Source: Bog-473 sp963745175 (GTDB lineage: Bacteria; Actinomycetota; Acidimicrobiia; Acidimicrobiales; RAAP-2). From it: a stretch of 64,000 bases of DNA. Below the pieces are notes generated by a model. It had not been told where the DNA came from and did not search any database. It was given only the letters and a program-made list of their open reading frames with translations. The stretch is taken from the NCBI GenBank assembly GCA_963745175.1, contig CAVUWK010000004.1, positions 186,001 through 250,000 of the forward strand, in the 5' to 3' direction. The position numbers and the translations under genes are program-made. Below, piece after piece: positions 38,688 through 48,022 of the stretch (positions within the stretch are counted from its first letter, which is position 1; every line of letters starts with the position of its first letter).

Positions 38688-39919
38688 GGGCCGTCCAGCC
38701 CGAGCATCGCAATGGCGTTGCCCCGCATGATCCGGTACACCTCCTCGTCGGACAGCTCGCGCACCAGCTCCTCCGCCACGGCGCGGGTGTCGGGCCAGGT
38801 CGAGTCGGTGTGCGGGTAATCGGTCTCGAAGGTGACGCGGTCGACGCCGATAACGCCCAGGGAGTCGAGCCCGTGCTGGTCGCGGAAGAAGCAGCCGTAC
38901 ACCTGGCGGTGGAAGTAGGTCGACGGCGGCTCGGGGACGATGTCCTTCACGCCACCCCAGGCCCGGTGCTCGCGCCACACGTCGTCGACCCGCTCGAGGA
39001 TGTAGGGCAGCCACCCGATCTGGCCTTCCGAGTAGGCGAGGACGAGGCGGGGGAAGCGGACGAGGACGCCGGAGAAGAGGAAGTCGCACAGCGACGACAT
39101 GGCGTTGCCGAAACTGAGCGCGGCCGCCACTGCCACCGGTGCGTCGGCCGAGGTGGCCGGCATCTTCGACGACGAACCGATGTGCATGCAGACCACCGTG
39201 CCGGTGTCCTCGCAGGCGGAGAAGAACGGGTCCCAGGCGCCGCTGTGGATGCTGGGCAGGCCCAGGTGGGGCGGGATCTCGCTGAAGCACACGGCGCGCA
39301 CGCCGCGCGCCGCGTTGCGCCGCACCTCGGCCGCCGCCTTCCCCGCGTCCCACAGCGGGATGAGGCACAGCGGGAGGAGACGCCCACCGCTGTCCCCGCA
39401 CCACTCCTCGACCATGAAGTCGTTGTAGGCGACGACGCAGGCCTCGGCGAGCTGCTTGTCCTTCGCCTCGAGGAAGGTCTGGCCGCAGAAGCGGGGGAAG
39501 GTCGGGAAGCACAGACTGGATTCGACCCAGTTGGCCTCGTTGTCGGCGATGCGGGCCTTGGGGTCGTAGCAGCCGGGCCGCATCTCGTCGTAGGTGATGG
39601 GGGACATCGTCATGTCGTCGCGGTCGAAGCCGACGGCGGCCACGTGCCGCTTGTTGATGTAGACCAGGTCCTCGTAGACCCAGCAGTCGGCCTGCGGGCC
39701 GTCGGGGTCGAAGGTCTGGCGGTAGGTGCCCCCGCCGATGTGCTCCATCTCGCCGATGCCGCGCCGCTCCGCCTTGGGCCCCCGGTCGCGGTAGCGGGCC
39801 GGCAGCCAGGTGTCCCACAGGTGCGGAGGCTCGACGATGTGGTCGTCGACGCTGATGATCTTGGGGAGCGGTGTCGTGCTGCCGGGCCGGGGGGTGGTGT
39901 CGTCGATGAGGTCGGTCAT
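38684..39919 (-). CDS. Amidohydrolase family protein (metal-dependent TIM-barrel)
   Basis: 411 residues; ATG overlaps the LLM oxidoreductase stop. It begins ISVDDHIVEPPHLWDTW (D-D-H metal ligands as in the ACMSD-like group), has GTVVCMHIGSSSKMP and ends with FETDYPHTDSTWPDTRAVAE and IMRGNAIAMLGLD, all typical of amidohydrolase_2. Such proteins often catalyse decarboxylation or hydrolysis of aromatic or steroid intermediates. It is the fourth gene of a coupled operon, after CMD-like, enoyl-CoA hydratase and LLM genes, implying a degradative pathway; the substrate is unknown. Confidence 0.88.
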   Translation of the reverse strand: MTDLIDDTTPRPGSTTPLPKIISVDDHIVEPPHLWDTWLPARYRDRGPKAERRGIGEMEHIGGGTYRQTFDPDGPQADCWVYEDLVYINKRHVAAVGFDRDDMTMSPITYDEMRPGCYDPKARIADNEANWVESSLCFPTFPRFCGQTFLEAKDKQLAEACVVAYNDFMVEEWCGDSGGRLLPLCLIPLWDAGKAAAEVRRNAARGVRAVCFSEIPPHLGLPSIHSGAWDPFFSACEDTGTVVCMHIGSSSKMPATSADAPVAVAAALSFGNAMSSLCDFLFSGVLVRFPRLVLAYSEGQIGWLPYILERVDDVWREHRAWGGVKDIVPEPPSTYFHRQVYGCFFRDQHGLDSLGVIGVDRVTFETDYPHTDSTWPDTRAVAEELVRELSDEEVYRIMRGNAIAMLGLDGP

Positions 39920-40776
39920 GGTTGCTCCAGTGTGGCCGCAAACGGGACGAGCGGTGCCAGCGATTCCAGCTCGGCCCGCACGGACTGCTCGTCGCCGGCC
40001 CGCACCCGCAGCACCACCTCGGTGATGCCGAGCCCGGCGTAGTGCTCGAGCTTGCCCTCGTCCGCGATGGTGCCGAAGGGGACGACAGCAAGCGTGGCGG
40101 GGTCGCGCCCCGCCTCTTCGGCCCACGCGTGCAGGCGGGGGATGGCCTCGCCGAGGCCACTCCCGCCGATGGGGATCCAGCCGTGGGCGCACTCCACGAC
40201 GGCGCGGAACACCGTCTCGGTGGCGCCGCCGCCGACGAGCGTGCGCACCCGCGGGCGCTGCACCGGCTTGGGCCAGGACCACGTCGGGCCGAACTCGACA
40301 AACTCGCCGTGGTACTCCGCCTGGTCGGTCGACCAGATGGCCTCCATGGCGGCCAAGTGCTCGCGCACCACGGCGTGGCGGCGGGGCCAGTCGACGCCGT
40401 GGTCCTCGGCCTCGGTGCGGTTCCAGCCGAACCCGATCCCGAGGGTCACCCGCCCACCGGAGAGGTGGTCGAGGGTCGCCACCTGCTTGGCGAGCAGGAG
40501 CGGTTCGTGTTGGGCGACGAGCAGGATGCCGGTGCCGAGCCCGATGCGCGTCGTCACCGCGGCGGCCATGGAGAGCGCGACCAGCGGGTCGAGGCAGCGC
40601 TTGTAGTCGTCGAGGCGCACGCCGCCGACCAGTGCCGGGGGCGTGTCCTCCACGACGGGGAGGTGGGTGTGCTCGGGCAGGTAGAGCGAGTCGAAGCCCA
40701 GCTCCTCGACCGCGGCGGCCAGGACGGCCGGGGCCAGGTCCACGTCGGTCAGCGCGGCGGTGACGCCGAGGCGCAC
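39916..40776 (-). CDS. LLM-class F420-dependent oxidoreductase
   Basis: 286 residues from GTG 40776, two bases after the enoyl-CoA hydratase stop. Luciferase-like TIM barrel: ELGFDSLYLPEHTHLPV, TTRIGLGTGILLVAQHEPLL, ATLDHLSGGRVTLGIGFGWN and RTLVGGGATETVFRAVVECA. These are typical of actinobacterial F420-dependent enzymes (TIGR03619-like). It likely reduces or oxidises an intermediate of the pathway encoded by its operon. Overlaps the amidohydrolase start by 4 nt. Confidence 0.88.
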   Translation of the reverse strand: MRLGVTAALTDVDLAPAVLAAAVEELGFDSLYLPEHTHLPVVEDTPPALVGGVRLDDYKRCLDPLVALSMAAAVTTRIGLGTGILLVAQHEPLLLAKQVATLDHLSGGRVTLGIGFGWNRTEAEDHGVDWPRRHAVVREHLAAMEAIWSTDQAEYHGEFVEFGPTWSWPKPVQRPRVRTLVGGGATETVFRAVVECAHGWIPIGGSGLGEAIPRLHAWAEEAGRDPATLAVVPFGTIADEGKLEHYAGLGITEVVLRVRAGDEQSVRAELESLAPLVPFAATLEQP

Positions 40777-40778
40777 GG

Positions 40779-41549
40779 TCAGGACCCGGCGACGGGCCGG
40801 GCGGCGAACTCGGCCAGCGTGCCGCTGCCGACGGCGCTGCCGAGCAGGGCGCCGAAGGCCGACTGTTCGCGACGGTTGGCCTCCAGCACGGCGTTGCGGC
40901 GCGCCGCCCGCAACAGTGACGTGCTGGCCCGGGTGGCCGCGCGGGGGTGGGCCGCGATGCGCGCCGCCAGGGCGACCGTCTCGTCGAGCACGGTGCCCTC
41001 GCCGCACACTTTCAGGGCCAGGCCGAGCTCGACGAGCTCCGGTGCGCTGACCCAGTCCGACGTCAGGAGCACCCGCGCCGCCTGCTGCCATCCCATGAGT
41101 GCCGGGAAGAGGAGGCTGCTGGCTGCCTCGGGGGGCACGCCCAGCTCGGCGAACGGCACGCGCAGGCGCGCCCCGGCGTCGACCAGGACGAGATTGCAGT
41201 GCGGGAGCAGCGTGAAGCCGAGACCGACGGCGACGCCGTTCACCGCCGCGAGCAGCGGGACGGAAAGGTCGACGAGGCAGTCCAGCAGGCCCATGAAGCC
41301 CTGTCCGGCCCCCTCGACGGCGGTCCCGGTCGCGATCGCGGCCATCTCGGCCAGGTCCTGACCGGAGGTGAAGGCAGAGCCGCGGCCGGTCAGGACGACC
41401 GCCCCGACCGCCTCGTCGGCGTCGGCGGCGCGCAGCGCGGCGGTCACCTCCTGGTACATCGCCGTGTCGAACGCGTTGCGCACCTCGGGCCGGTTGAAGG
41501 CGAGGACCCGGACGCCGGCCGCGGCCTCCTCGATCTCGACGCGGGGCAT
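40779..41549 (-). CDS. Enoyl-CoA hydratase/isomerase family protein
   Basis: 256 residues. Crotonase fold: LAFNRPEVRNAFDTAMYQEV, AVVLTGRGSAFTSGQDLAEM (CoA/oxyanion), AAVNGVAVGLGFTLLPHCNL and ARLRVPFAELGVPPEAASSL. The catalytic Glu of the AELG-x-P-E region is present. It hydrates or isomerises a CoA-linked intermediate and sits between the CMD-like gene (6 nt away) and the LLM oxidoreductase. Confidence 0.9.
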   Translation of the reverse strand: MPRVEIEEAAAGVRVLAFNRPEVRNAFDTAMYQEVTAALRAADADEAVGAVVLTGRGSAFTSGQDLAEMAAIATGTAVEGAGQGFMGLLDCLVDLSVPLLAAVNGVAVGLGFTLLPHCNLVLVDAGARLRVPFAELGVPPEAASSLLFPALMGWQQAARVLLTSDWVSAPELVELGLALKVCGEGTVLDETVALAARIAAHPRAATRASTSLLRAARRNAVLEANRREQSAFGALLGSAVGSGTLAEFAARPVAGS

Positions 41550-41555
41550 CGCCGT

Positions 41556-41948
41556 TCAGCCTTTCGGCGCGTCGGCCGTCGTCCCGGCGCGGCGGCGGAT
41601 GATCGTCTCGGCCGCACCGCTGATGCCGGTGGAGATGGGCCAGCCGACGTAGTGCGTCAGGTGGACCACGATCTCGCGGACCTGCTCGACGGTCAGCTCG
41701 CCCCGCTCGAGCGCGGCGTCGAACTGGACTTCCAACAATTCCGGCTTGTCCTGCGCCGCCAGCACCCCGATGGTGAGCAGACGCCGCTGGCGCAGGTCGA
41801 TGGTGTCGTCGTTCCAGACGGTCCCGAAGAGGTGGTCGACGGTGATGTCGATGTAGCGCCCCGGGAGTTCGGCGGGGTCCACCGTGAACCCGTAGACCTC
41901 CCGCATCTTGGCCATGCCGGCGACACGCGCGTCCGGGGGTTCGCTCAT
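41556..41948 (-). CDS. Carboxymuconolactone decarboxylase family protein
   Basis: 130 residues from ATG 41948. Typical CMD core: DHLFGTVWNDDTIDLRQRRL, TIGVLAAQDKPELLEVQFDA and EIVVHLTHYVGWP. The C-x-x-C redox pair of AhpD-type members is absent, favouring a decarboxylase-like member. First full gene of the catabolic operon. It has no clear ribosome-binding sequence of its own; see the overlapping short leader frame, which may be its true beginning if one base is wrong. Confidence 0.85.
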   Translation of the reverse strand: MSEPPDARVAGMAKMREVYGFTVDPAELPGRYIDITVDHLFGTVWNDDTIDLRQRRLLTIGVLAAQDKPELLEVQFDAALERGELTVEQVREIVVHLTHYVGWPISTGISGAAETIIRRRAGTTADAPKG

Positions 41949-41974
41949 GCCGGCATCACGTCGCCTTTCGTCAC
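41945..41974 (-). other. Nine-codon leader frame overlapping the CMD-like start
   Basis: GTG 41974, after AAGGAG with a 6-nt spacer, encodes VTKGDVMPA and stops in TGA that overlaps the next ATG (ATGA). It would carry ribosomes to the CMD-like start by coupling. A one-base error would alternatively fuse it to the CMD-like protein. Confidence 0.45.
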
Positions 41975-42125
41975 CACGATCTCCTTTTGGATGCCCGACC
42001 CTATAGCGAGGCGATGCGCAGAGCGGCTCTGGGACCCCGCTCAACGGCTGACTCATCGAGGCCGCCCTCGGGATGGCCGTGAAAGACTGCCCCACACGTG
42101 CTCAGTCGATAGAGGAGGACTGACG

Positions 42126-42695
42126 ATGCCCGCCTATCCGCGTGCCGAACTGGAGGAGATGGTCGAGCGCTGGCTCGAGGCCAACCGAGCGGGGGAGGCC
42201 AAGAAGGACTGGCACCACATGGCCGACCTCTACACCGAGGACGCCACCTACGGCTGGAACGTCGGCCCCAACGACGAGTTCATGGCGGTCGGGCGAGAGG
42301 AGATCCGCGAGATCGCGCTGGGCCTCGAGATGGCCGGGCTGGAAGGCTGGACCTATCCGTACCAGAAGGTGCTGATCGACGACGCCCAGGGGGAGATCCT
42401 CGGCCTGTGGAAGCAGGTGGCCGACGCCACCAAGGCGGACGGCACTGCCTATGAGATCGCCGGGCTGGGCGGCAGCTGGTTCCGCTACGGCGGCAACTTC
42501 CAGTGGTCGTGGCATCGCGACTTCTTCGACGTCGGCAACGCCGGCGCGGTGTTCATGGCGATGATCGGCGACGGCACCCTGCTGCCCGGTATGCAGCGGC
42601 GGATGGAGCTCGCCATGTCGGGCGAGCGCCAGCCCGGCCACTACCGCCTCGGCGAGGCCCCGGTGGGGCTGTGGGAGGTGCCTCCGGGCGCATGA
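42126..42695 (+). CDS. NTF2/SnoaL-like protein
   Basis: 189 residues; a GAGGAC lies just before the ATG. The first half (VERWLEANRAGEAKKDWHHM, ADLYTEDATYGWNVGPNDEF) matches the alpha+beta barrel of nuclear-transport-factor-2-like proteins, with the typical W-x2-YTEDA stretch. A C-terminal region of about 60 residues (WHRDFFDVGNAGAVFMAM) is longer than in small SnoaL proteins. Divergent from the catabolic operon and probably part of the same pathway; substrate unknown. Confidence 0.75.
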   Translation: MPAYPRAELEEMVERWLEANRAGEAKKDWHHMADLYTEDATYGWNVGPNDEFMAVGREEIREIALGLEMAGLEGWTYPYQKVLIDDAQGEILGLWKQVADATKADGTAYEIAGLGGSWFRYGGNFQWSWHRDFFDVGNAGAVFMAMIGDGTLLPGMQRRMELAMSGERQPGHYRLGEAPVGLWEVPPGA

Positions 42696-42696
42696 G

Positions 42697-43389
42697 TCAG
42701 GGCGCGTAGGGAGGGAAGGCCCGCGCCAGCCGGCCGGCCAGGGCGTCCCGCTCGGCCGGGCCAAGGGGCCCGCGTGCCGCCAGGGTCCTGGCGAACGCCC
42801 TGGGCCAGGTGATGAGCACCCCCTCGAGGAGGAAGGGCCGGGTGAAGAGCCCACGCTCGACGCCGGTGAAGCACAGCGCGGCCCGCACGGGCGGTCCGGC
42901 GCCGATCGCCTCGGCCACCAGCGCCTGCTGACGACGCGCCGAGGCCACCAGCCGGCTCTGGTCGCGGCCCGCCACGAACAGACGCGGGTGGGAGACGAAC
43001 CACCCGCCGACGTCCCGCCGCTCCAGCGTGCCCCGGTAGTGCTTGGTGTCGACGACCCAGACGCCCGACGCCACCACCGCGAGATGGTCGATGTTCGAAC
43101 GCCGGCGGGGGATGGCCCGGTCGTGCAGCACGACGCCGAGCTCTCCGACGGCATCGTCGAGCCAGGGCCCCACCCGCTCCTCGCCGACGGCGCCGTGACC
43201 CCACGCCTCGATGGACTGCTTCGGGCCGGCGACCAGCCGGACCAGCGGCGCCAACCGGCCGAACACCGCCCGCCGGCGCGCCTCGTCGTTGGAGCGCCGG
43301 CGCTCGTACTCCGCCCGGGCGGACGCGCCGGCCCGTCCCCGAGTCCCGCTTGAATCTGATTTGCCCGGCCCGTCCTCTGCGTGCGTCAT
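42697..43389 (-). CDS. NERD (nuclease-related) domain protein
   Basis: 230 residues from ATG 43389. The domain has EAWGHGAVGEERVGPWLDD, the key SNIDHLAVVASGVWVVDTKH and Y-x-G (D...D-x-K catalytic-like triad), followed by RDQSRLVASARRQQALVAEA. NERD proteins are suspected nucleases. A charged, Arg-rich N-terminus precedes the domain. It ends 2 nt from the stop of the convergent NTF2-like gene. Confidence 0.85.
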   Translation of the reverse strand: MTHAEDGPGKSDSSGTRGRAGASARAEYERRRSNDEARRRAVFGRLAPLVRLVAGPKQSIEAWGHGAVGEERVGPWLDDAVGELGVVLHDRAIPRRRSNIDHLAVVASGVWVVDTKHYRGTLERRDVGGWFVSHPRLFVAGRDQSRLVASARRQQALVAEAIGAGPPVRAALCFTGVERGLFTRPFLLEGVLITWPRAFARTLAARGPLGPAERDALAGRLARAFPPYAP

Positions 43390-43494
43390 CGTCCCGCTCC
43401 TCAGGGGTGCGTCACCTCGGGGCGCCTGGCCGTGCGTCCCGGCCAGGGAGAACGGTGACCGTTGCGCCGCAAAGGCACGTGCAACGCTGACCGG

Positions 43495-45021
43495 GTGACG
43501 ACGAGGTCGAAATTGCTGCTCCTCGTCGTGCCCGCAGCCGCTCTGGTGGCGACCGGTTGCACGAACGGCGGGTCGCCGGCCGCCGAGCCGCCCGCCGTGC
43601 TCCACCACCCGTCCGCGCCGCGCAGCAGCACCCACACCACGACCACCACGACGTCGACCAACCAACCTCCGGTCACCCCGATGGTCTGGTCACCTTGCAA
43701 CGGCGATCTGCAGTGCGGCACGCTCGTCGTCCCGCTGGACTACGCGCAGCCGGCCGGTCCCACCATTCCCATCGCGGTGGCGCGCCATCCTGCGGAGGAC
43801 CCGGCGGCCCGCATCGGGTCGCTGGTCATCGACCCCGGCGGGCCGGGCGTGTCGGGAATCGACGACATGGCCAACGAGCTCGACTCGCTGACGCCGCAGC
43901 TACTCGAGGACTTCGACATCGTGCTGTTCGACCCCCGCGGCGTCGAGCGCAGCGACCCCGTCACCTGCGGGCCCGCCACCGGCAGCGCATCGTCGGACCC
44001 CGCACCGGCCACGCCGAGCCAGCAGGCGGCGACCATCGCGGGACTCAAGCAGTTCGCGGCCGCCTGCGAGAAGGCGAGCGCCAACGTGCTGCCCCATGTC
44101 GGGTCGGTCGACGTCGCCCGCGACATGGACCGGCTCCGCCAGGCGCTCGGGGACAGCGGCCTGACCTACATGGGCCAGTCCTACGGCACGCTGCTCGGGC
44201 TCACCTACGCCTCGCTGTTCCCCACCCACGTCCGGGCCATGGTGCTCGACGGTGTCATCGACCCCGCGCTCTCCTTCACCCAGATCACACAGGGCCAGGC
44301 GGTCGGCTTCGAGACCATGCTCAACGCGTTCTTCACCTGGTGCGCGGGCAGTGTGAGCTGTCCGTGGCGTCCCGCCGGTGACCCCACGACAGCGCTGTTG
44401 GCCCTGCTGAACACGGCGGCGTCGTCACCGGCCCCGGCGGGGGGCGGCAACCTCGCCGGGGCGGGGCAGCTGTACGACGGGTTGCTCGATGCGTTGTACG
44501 CCCAGTCGAAGTGGCCGCAGCTCGGCGCGGCGCTGGCCGCCGACGCGGCCGGCAACGGCGCACCGGTCGTCGCCCTGTCCACGAGCTACAACACGGGCGG
44601 CTCCACCAACGCCGACGACGCGGCCCAGGCCATCGACTGCCTCGACCACCCCGTGTCCCGCGACCTGGCGTCGTACGGCGCGTTGGCCGACTCGCTCCGG
44701 GCGTCCGCCCCCGTGTTCGGCCCGTTGCTGGCCTGGGGCGAGGCGGGCTGCGCCGTCTGGCCGGTGCCCCCCACGCGCACCGTCGGGCCCGTGGCGGCGC
44801 CCGGTGCGCCGCCCATCCTCGTCGTGGGGACGACGAACGACCCGGCCACGCCCTACGCCTGGGCGGTCAGCGTGGCCAAGGAGCTCGACCGCGGCGTGCT
44901 GCTCACCCACGACGGCGACGACCACGTCGCCTACTTCTACAGCGCGTGTGTCCGCGCCGACGTCCAGGCCTATCTGGTGAGCGGGCAGACACCGCCGGCA
45001 GGCACGACGTGCTCGTCGTAG
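43495..45021 (+). CDS. Alpha/beta hydrolase lipoprotein with TAP-like C-terminal domain
   Basis: 508 residues from GTG 43495. Lipoprotein signal LLLLVVPAAALVATGCTNGG (lipobox ATGC). Catalytic fold: LVIDPGGPGVSGIDDMANEL, LTYMGQSYGTLLGLTYASLF (nucleophile Ser), and the C-terminal TAP domain with ILVVGTTNDPATPYAWAVSV (Asp) and LLTHDGDDHVAY (His). This is the tripeptidyl-aminopeptidase-like/SCO7095 group, likely a proline-type peptidase on the membrane outer face. A Thr-rich stalk (THTTTTTTSTNQPP) follows the lipid anchor. Confidence 0.88.
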   Translation: MTTRSKLLLLVVPAAALVATGCTNGGSPAAEPPAVLHHPSAPRSSTHTTTTTTSTNQPPVTPMVWSPCNGDLQCGTLVVPLDYAQPAGPTIPIAVARHPAEDPAARIGSLVIDPGGPGVSGIDDMANELDSLTPQLLEDFDIVLFDPRGVERSDPVTCGPATGSASSDPAPATPSQQAATIAGLKQFAAACEKASANVLPHVGSVDVARDMDRLRQALGDSGLTYMGQSYGTLLGLTYASLFPTHVRAMVLDGVIDPALSFTQITQGQAVGFETMLNAFFTWCAGSVSCPWRPAGDPTTALLALLNTAASSPAPAGGGNLAGAGQLYDGLLDALYAQSKWPQLGAALAADAAGNGAPVVALSTSYNTGGSTNADDAAQAIDCLDHPVSRDLASYGALADSLRASAPVFGPLLAWGEAGCAVWPVPPTRTVGPVAAPGAPPILVVGTTNDPATPYAWAVSVAKELDRGVLLTHDGDDHVAYFYSACVRADVQAYLVSGQTPPAGTTCSS

Positions 45022-45099
45022 CTGGGGTGCCTACGTCGGCTGGAAGCTCGGTCGAGCGCAACGGCCTGTCGCGGCGGCCGTCGGCGAAAGTGAGGAACC

Positions 45100-45254
45100 A
45101 TGTGGGCGCAGCTCATCATCATGCGCGTGAAGCCCGCGAGCAGGATGCGCGCCGCCAGGAGGCCCTCGCCGACGTCCGGGCCCTGATGAGCGAGATCCTC
45201 GACGGACCGCCCGAGTTCGTCGACCTCGGAGTGATCAGCGACTACGTCCCCTGA
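45100..45254 (+). pseudogene. Antibiotic biosynthesis monooxygenase-like remnant with the middle deleted
   Basis: ATG 45100 gives MWAQLIIMRVKP, the standard start of an ABM-like dimeric alpha+beta barrel protein. The sequence then jumps to another frame as AREAREQDARRQEALADVRA and LMSEILDGPPEFVDLGVISD, its usual end. About 40 central residues are missing, near 45133-45145. Intact relatives are about 100 residues. It is the third internally deleted gene in this part of the window. Confidence 0.65.
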
Positions 45255-45257
45255 CCC

Positions 45258-48022
45258 TCACGCGCTGGTGAAGCGGTAGGTCCCGCTCCCGACCGACAGC
45301 ACGACCACCCCGCCGGCCGCCGAGACGACGGTCACACCGGGCGACTGCGCCGCGGCGACCCCTCCCTCGCGCACGCTCGACGGCGTGGCGCCGGGCAGGC
45401 GCACCGTGGCGGTCGCGTTGGCCGGCAGCGTCAAGGAAAGAGCCATGCCCGCACCGCGCCGCTGCCACGACACCTCGACGGGCCCGGCGACCGTCGGCAC
45501 CGAACCCGCGGCGCGGCCGAGGCCGGCCACGGGCGGCGTGACGGCCGCCACGACGGTGCCGTCCGCCCCGGGCTCCTGGAGCGTGACCCCGAGCAGCGAC
45601 TCCTGCATGGCGACCAGCGCGGAGGAGCCCCAGCCGTGCGACATGGAGTCCCCGATCAGGTCGCTCGGCTTCCAGACCTCCCAGGTGAAGGTCCCGCCGG
45701 CCGCCACGATGTGGGCCCAGCCACCGATGGAGGTGTCGGTCAGCGTGTGCACCATGGCCTCGGACATGCCGGCCGCCGCGAGCCCGCGCAGCAGCTCGAG
45801 CCCGTGGTTGGGCCCGACGTCGATGCCGAGGCCGGCCACGTAGGCGCCGACCGCGGCGACGTCCGACGCCGGCACGACGCCGTAGGCGAGCGCCAGCGCA
45901 TTGGCCTCTTGTGACGCGTGGCTGCTCGGCGCGCCGTCGGCATCCACCCCGTCCACGTACGTGCCGTCGGGACGCCGCAGCACGGCGTTGACCGCCGCCG
46001 CTCAGCTGGTCCGCCCTGGCCTGGTTGGTCTGCGCGCCGGCCGCGTCACCGGCGACCGCCGCCAGCTGCGCCACGCGGTCGCAACGCGTTCACGGCGAGG
46101 ACGTTGCTCGCCGTGTCGGCCGCCACCGTGAGGTCGTAGCCGTAGACGGGGTCGCCGTTGCTGGAGTCGGCCAGCCCGTAGAGGAGCCCGGTGCCGGCCT
46201 GGCGTGCGCCCCACAGCCAGCCGGCCACCGCGGCGGCCGACGGGTAGAGCCGCAGTGCCGTGGTGCGGTCGCCCGTCGAGGTGTAGTAGCGCCACAGCCA
46301 CTCGGGGTAGCGCGCCGTGAACGTCGCGTAGTCGCGTGCGCCGTCCCCGTTGGGGTACACCGCGTTGGTTCGCCCGTCGGGCCAGTAGCGGGCCTGGCCG
46401 CGGGCGACGTCGCGCAAGGCCTGCCACGTCATGTTCTGGTCGCCGTAGGCCCGCATGACGCCCTCGGACTCGTTGGCCCCGTCCCAGAGGAACGGCCCCT
46501 TCTCCCGGGTCGGGGTGTCGACGAACTGCTCGTGGCAGCAGAAGAGGCAGGAGCGGGCCGTCAGGCGCCAGACCGCGTTGAGCATCCGGTTGTCCGAGGA
46601 GAACGTCGCGGTCGGGACGTCGGGCATGGCGGCATGGCGGGTCAGGGCGACCACGTCGCTCCCGCCGAGCGGTTGGCCCGGGTTGTCGATCTGGAGGTAG
46701 CGGAACCCGAAGTAGGTGAAGGCCTCGAAGGCCTGGCTGCCCTCCCGCATGATGTAGGAGGACGAGAGGTTGGTCTCCTGCGTCCCGTGCAGCGTCGAGA
46801 CCTGGCCGTCGGGATCGAGGAGGTAGCCCGCCCGCAGGGTGACCGTGCGGCCCGGATCGCCCCGGGTGAAGGCCACGCGTGGCCTCGCCGCGTACACGGC
46901 CCCGAAGTCCGCCACGACCGCGCCGCCCGCCACCGTGTGCAGGCGCACCGGGTGCACCGCCGTCTCGCGGATGGTGGTCCGCTGCGGGTAGGTCCGGCTG
47001 AACGGCGCGGTGCCGGCCGGCCCGACGACGGTGACCGCCGACCACGCGCCGGCGTCGTAGCCCGGGCTCGACCACCCCTGGGGCTGGGCGCGCCCGTCCA
47101 CCCATTCGACGAAGTCCCCGACGTCGGAATTGCGCTGCGGCGACGGCAGCCATTCGGCGGGAAGCTCGCGCCAGGTCCCGTCCGACCCGAAGACGTCGTG
47201 CCGGCCGTCGGCGTACCAGACGGAGAGCTGGAACAGCAGGCCCGGAGCGGAGGCGGGGCGGCCCTGCCCGGGCCCGTACCAGCGGTGCAGGACGCCGATG
47301 GCGCTGCGCCGCCCTCCGGTCACCATGCCGGTCAGGTCCACGGTGCGCACGTACTGCTCGTCGGGATAGGAGAAGCTGGGCCACGCGTCGACGGGTGACC
47401 CGTCCAGGTAGAGGCGGTAGGTATGCGCAGCGGAGACGTAGGCGGTGGCGCGGGCGACGGTGCCGGCGGGCGGGCTCACCTCCGTGCGCAGGTAGGTGAC
47501 GCGATCGGGCTGTTGCGAGTCGCCGGCCGGGCGCAGCCACTGGGCCTGCCAGTCACCGTCGCGCAGCGCGGTGGTGAAGCGCGCCGGGGCCGACACCGGC
47601 CCCCACCTCCCCGCCGCGCCCCGGGCCTGCACGGTCCACCGGTAGGCGGCGTCGGCGGTGAGTGCCGGGCCGGCCGAGGCGACGAAGGCCTGCCGGGCCG
47701 AGGACACGGGCCCGCTGTCCCAGAGGAGCCCGTTGTGGCCGGGGTCGGTGCGCCGGACCACGATGCGCCAGGCCGTCTGGATCGCGCCCCGGCCGCTTGC
47801 CTGCAGCGTCCAGGCGAACGAGCAGTCGTCGGGATCGACCCCCACGGGATCGACCAGTCCGTTGACCGTGAGGCGGCCGGCCCGGAGCGGGCCGGCCGTG
47901 GGTGTCGCCGCGCCGGCCGACCCCGACGGCGACGGCAGCGGGGAGCCAGCACCCGCCGCGGCGGCGCCCGCGGCAACGCCCGCCGAAGAGGCGAGGAAGG
48001 TGCGGCGCCCGAACCGGCTCAT
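45258..48022 (-). CDS. Alpha-L-rhamnosidase (GH78-like), two frame breaks near the C-terminus
   Basis: ATG 48022 with a Tat signal (RFGRRTFLASSAGVAAG). The N-terminal fibronectin-like and carbohydrate-binding parts (PVGVDPDDCSFAWTLQASGR) lead to a GH78 catalytic region with FLWDGANESEGVMRAYGDQN and YTSTGDRTTALRLYPSAAAV. Frame breaks near 46080 and 46000 split the end: QLAAVAGDAAGAQTNQARAD and then NAVLRRPDGTYVDGVDADGA, then SHGWGSSALVAMQESLLGVT. The corrected protein is about 920 residues. It removes rhamnose from plant or microbial glycans outside the cell. ATG overlaps the NHL-repeat gene stop. Confidence 0.82.

Noticed and set aside
38508..40301. A second minus-strand frame covering the amidohydrolase
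   Set aside because: Only its last 55 codons are meaningful (CoA-transferase remnant); the remainder is a shadow of the amidohydrolase.
46025..47398. Long plus-strand frame opposite the rhamnosidase
   Set aside because: Val/Gly/Arg-rich shadow of the opposite strand; no motifs.
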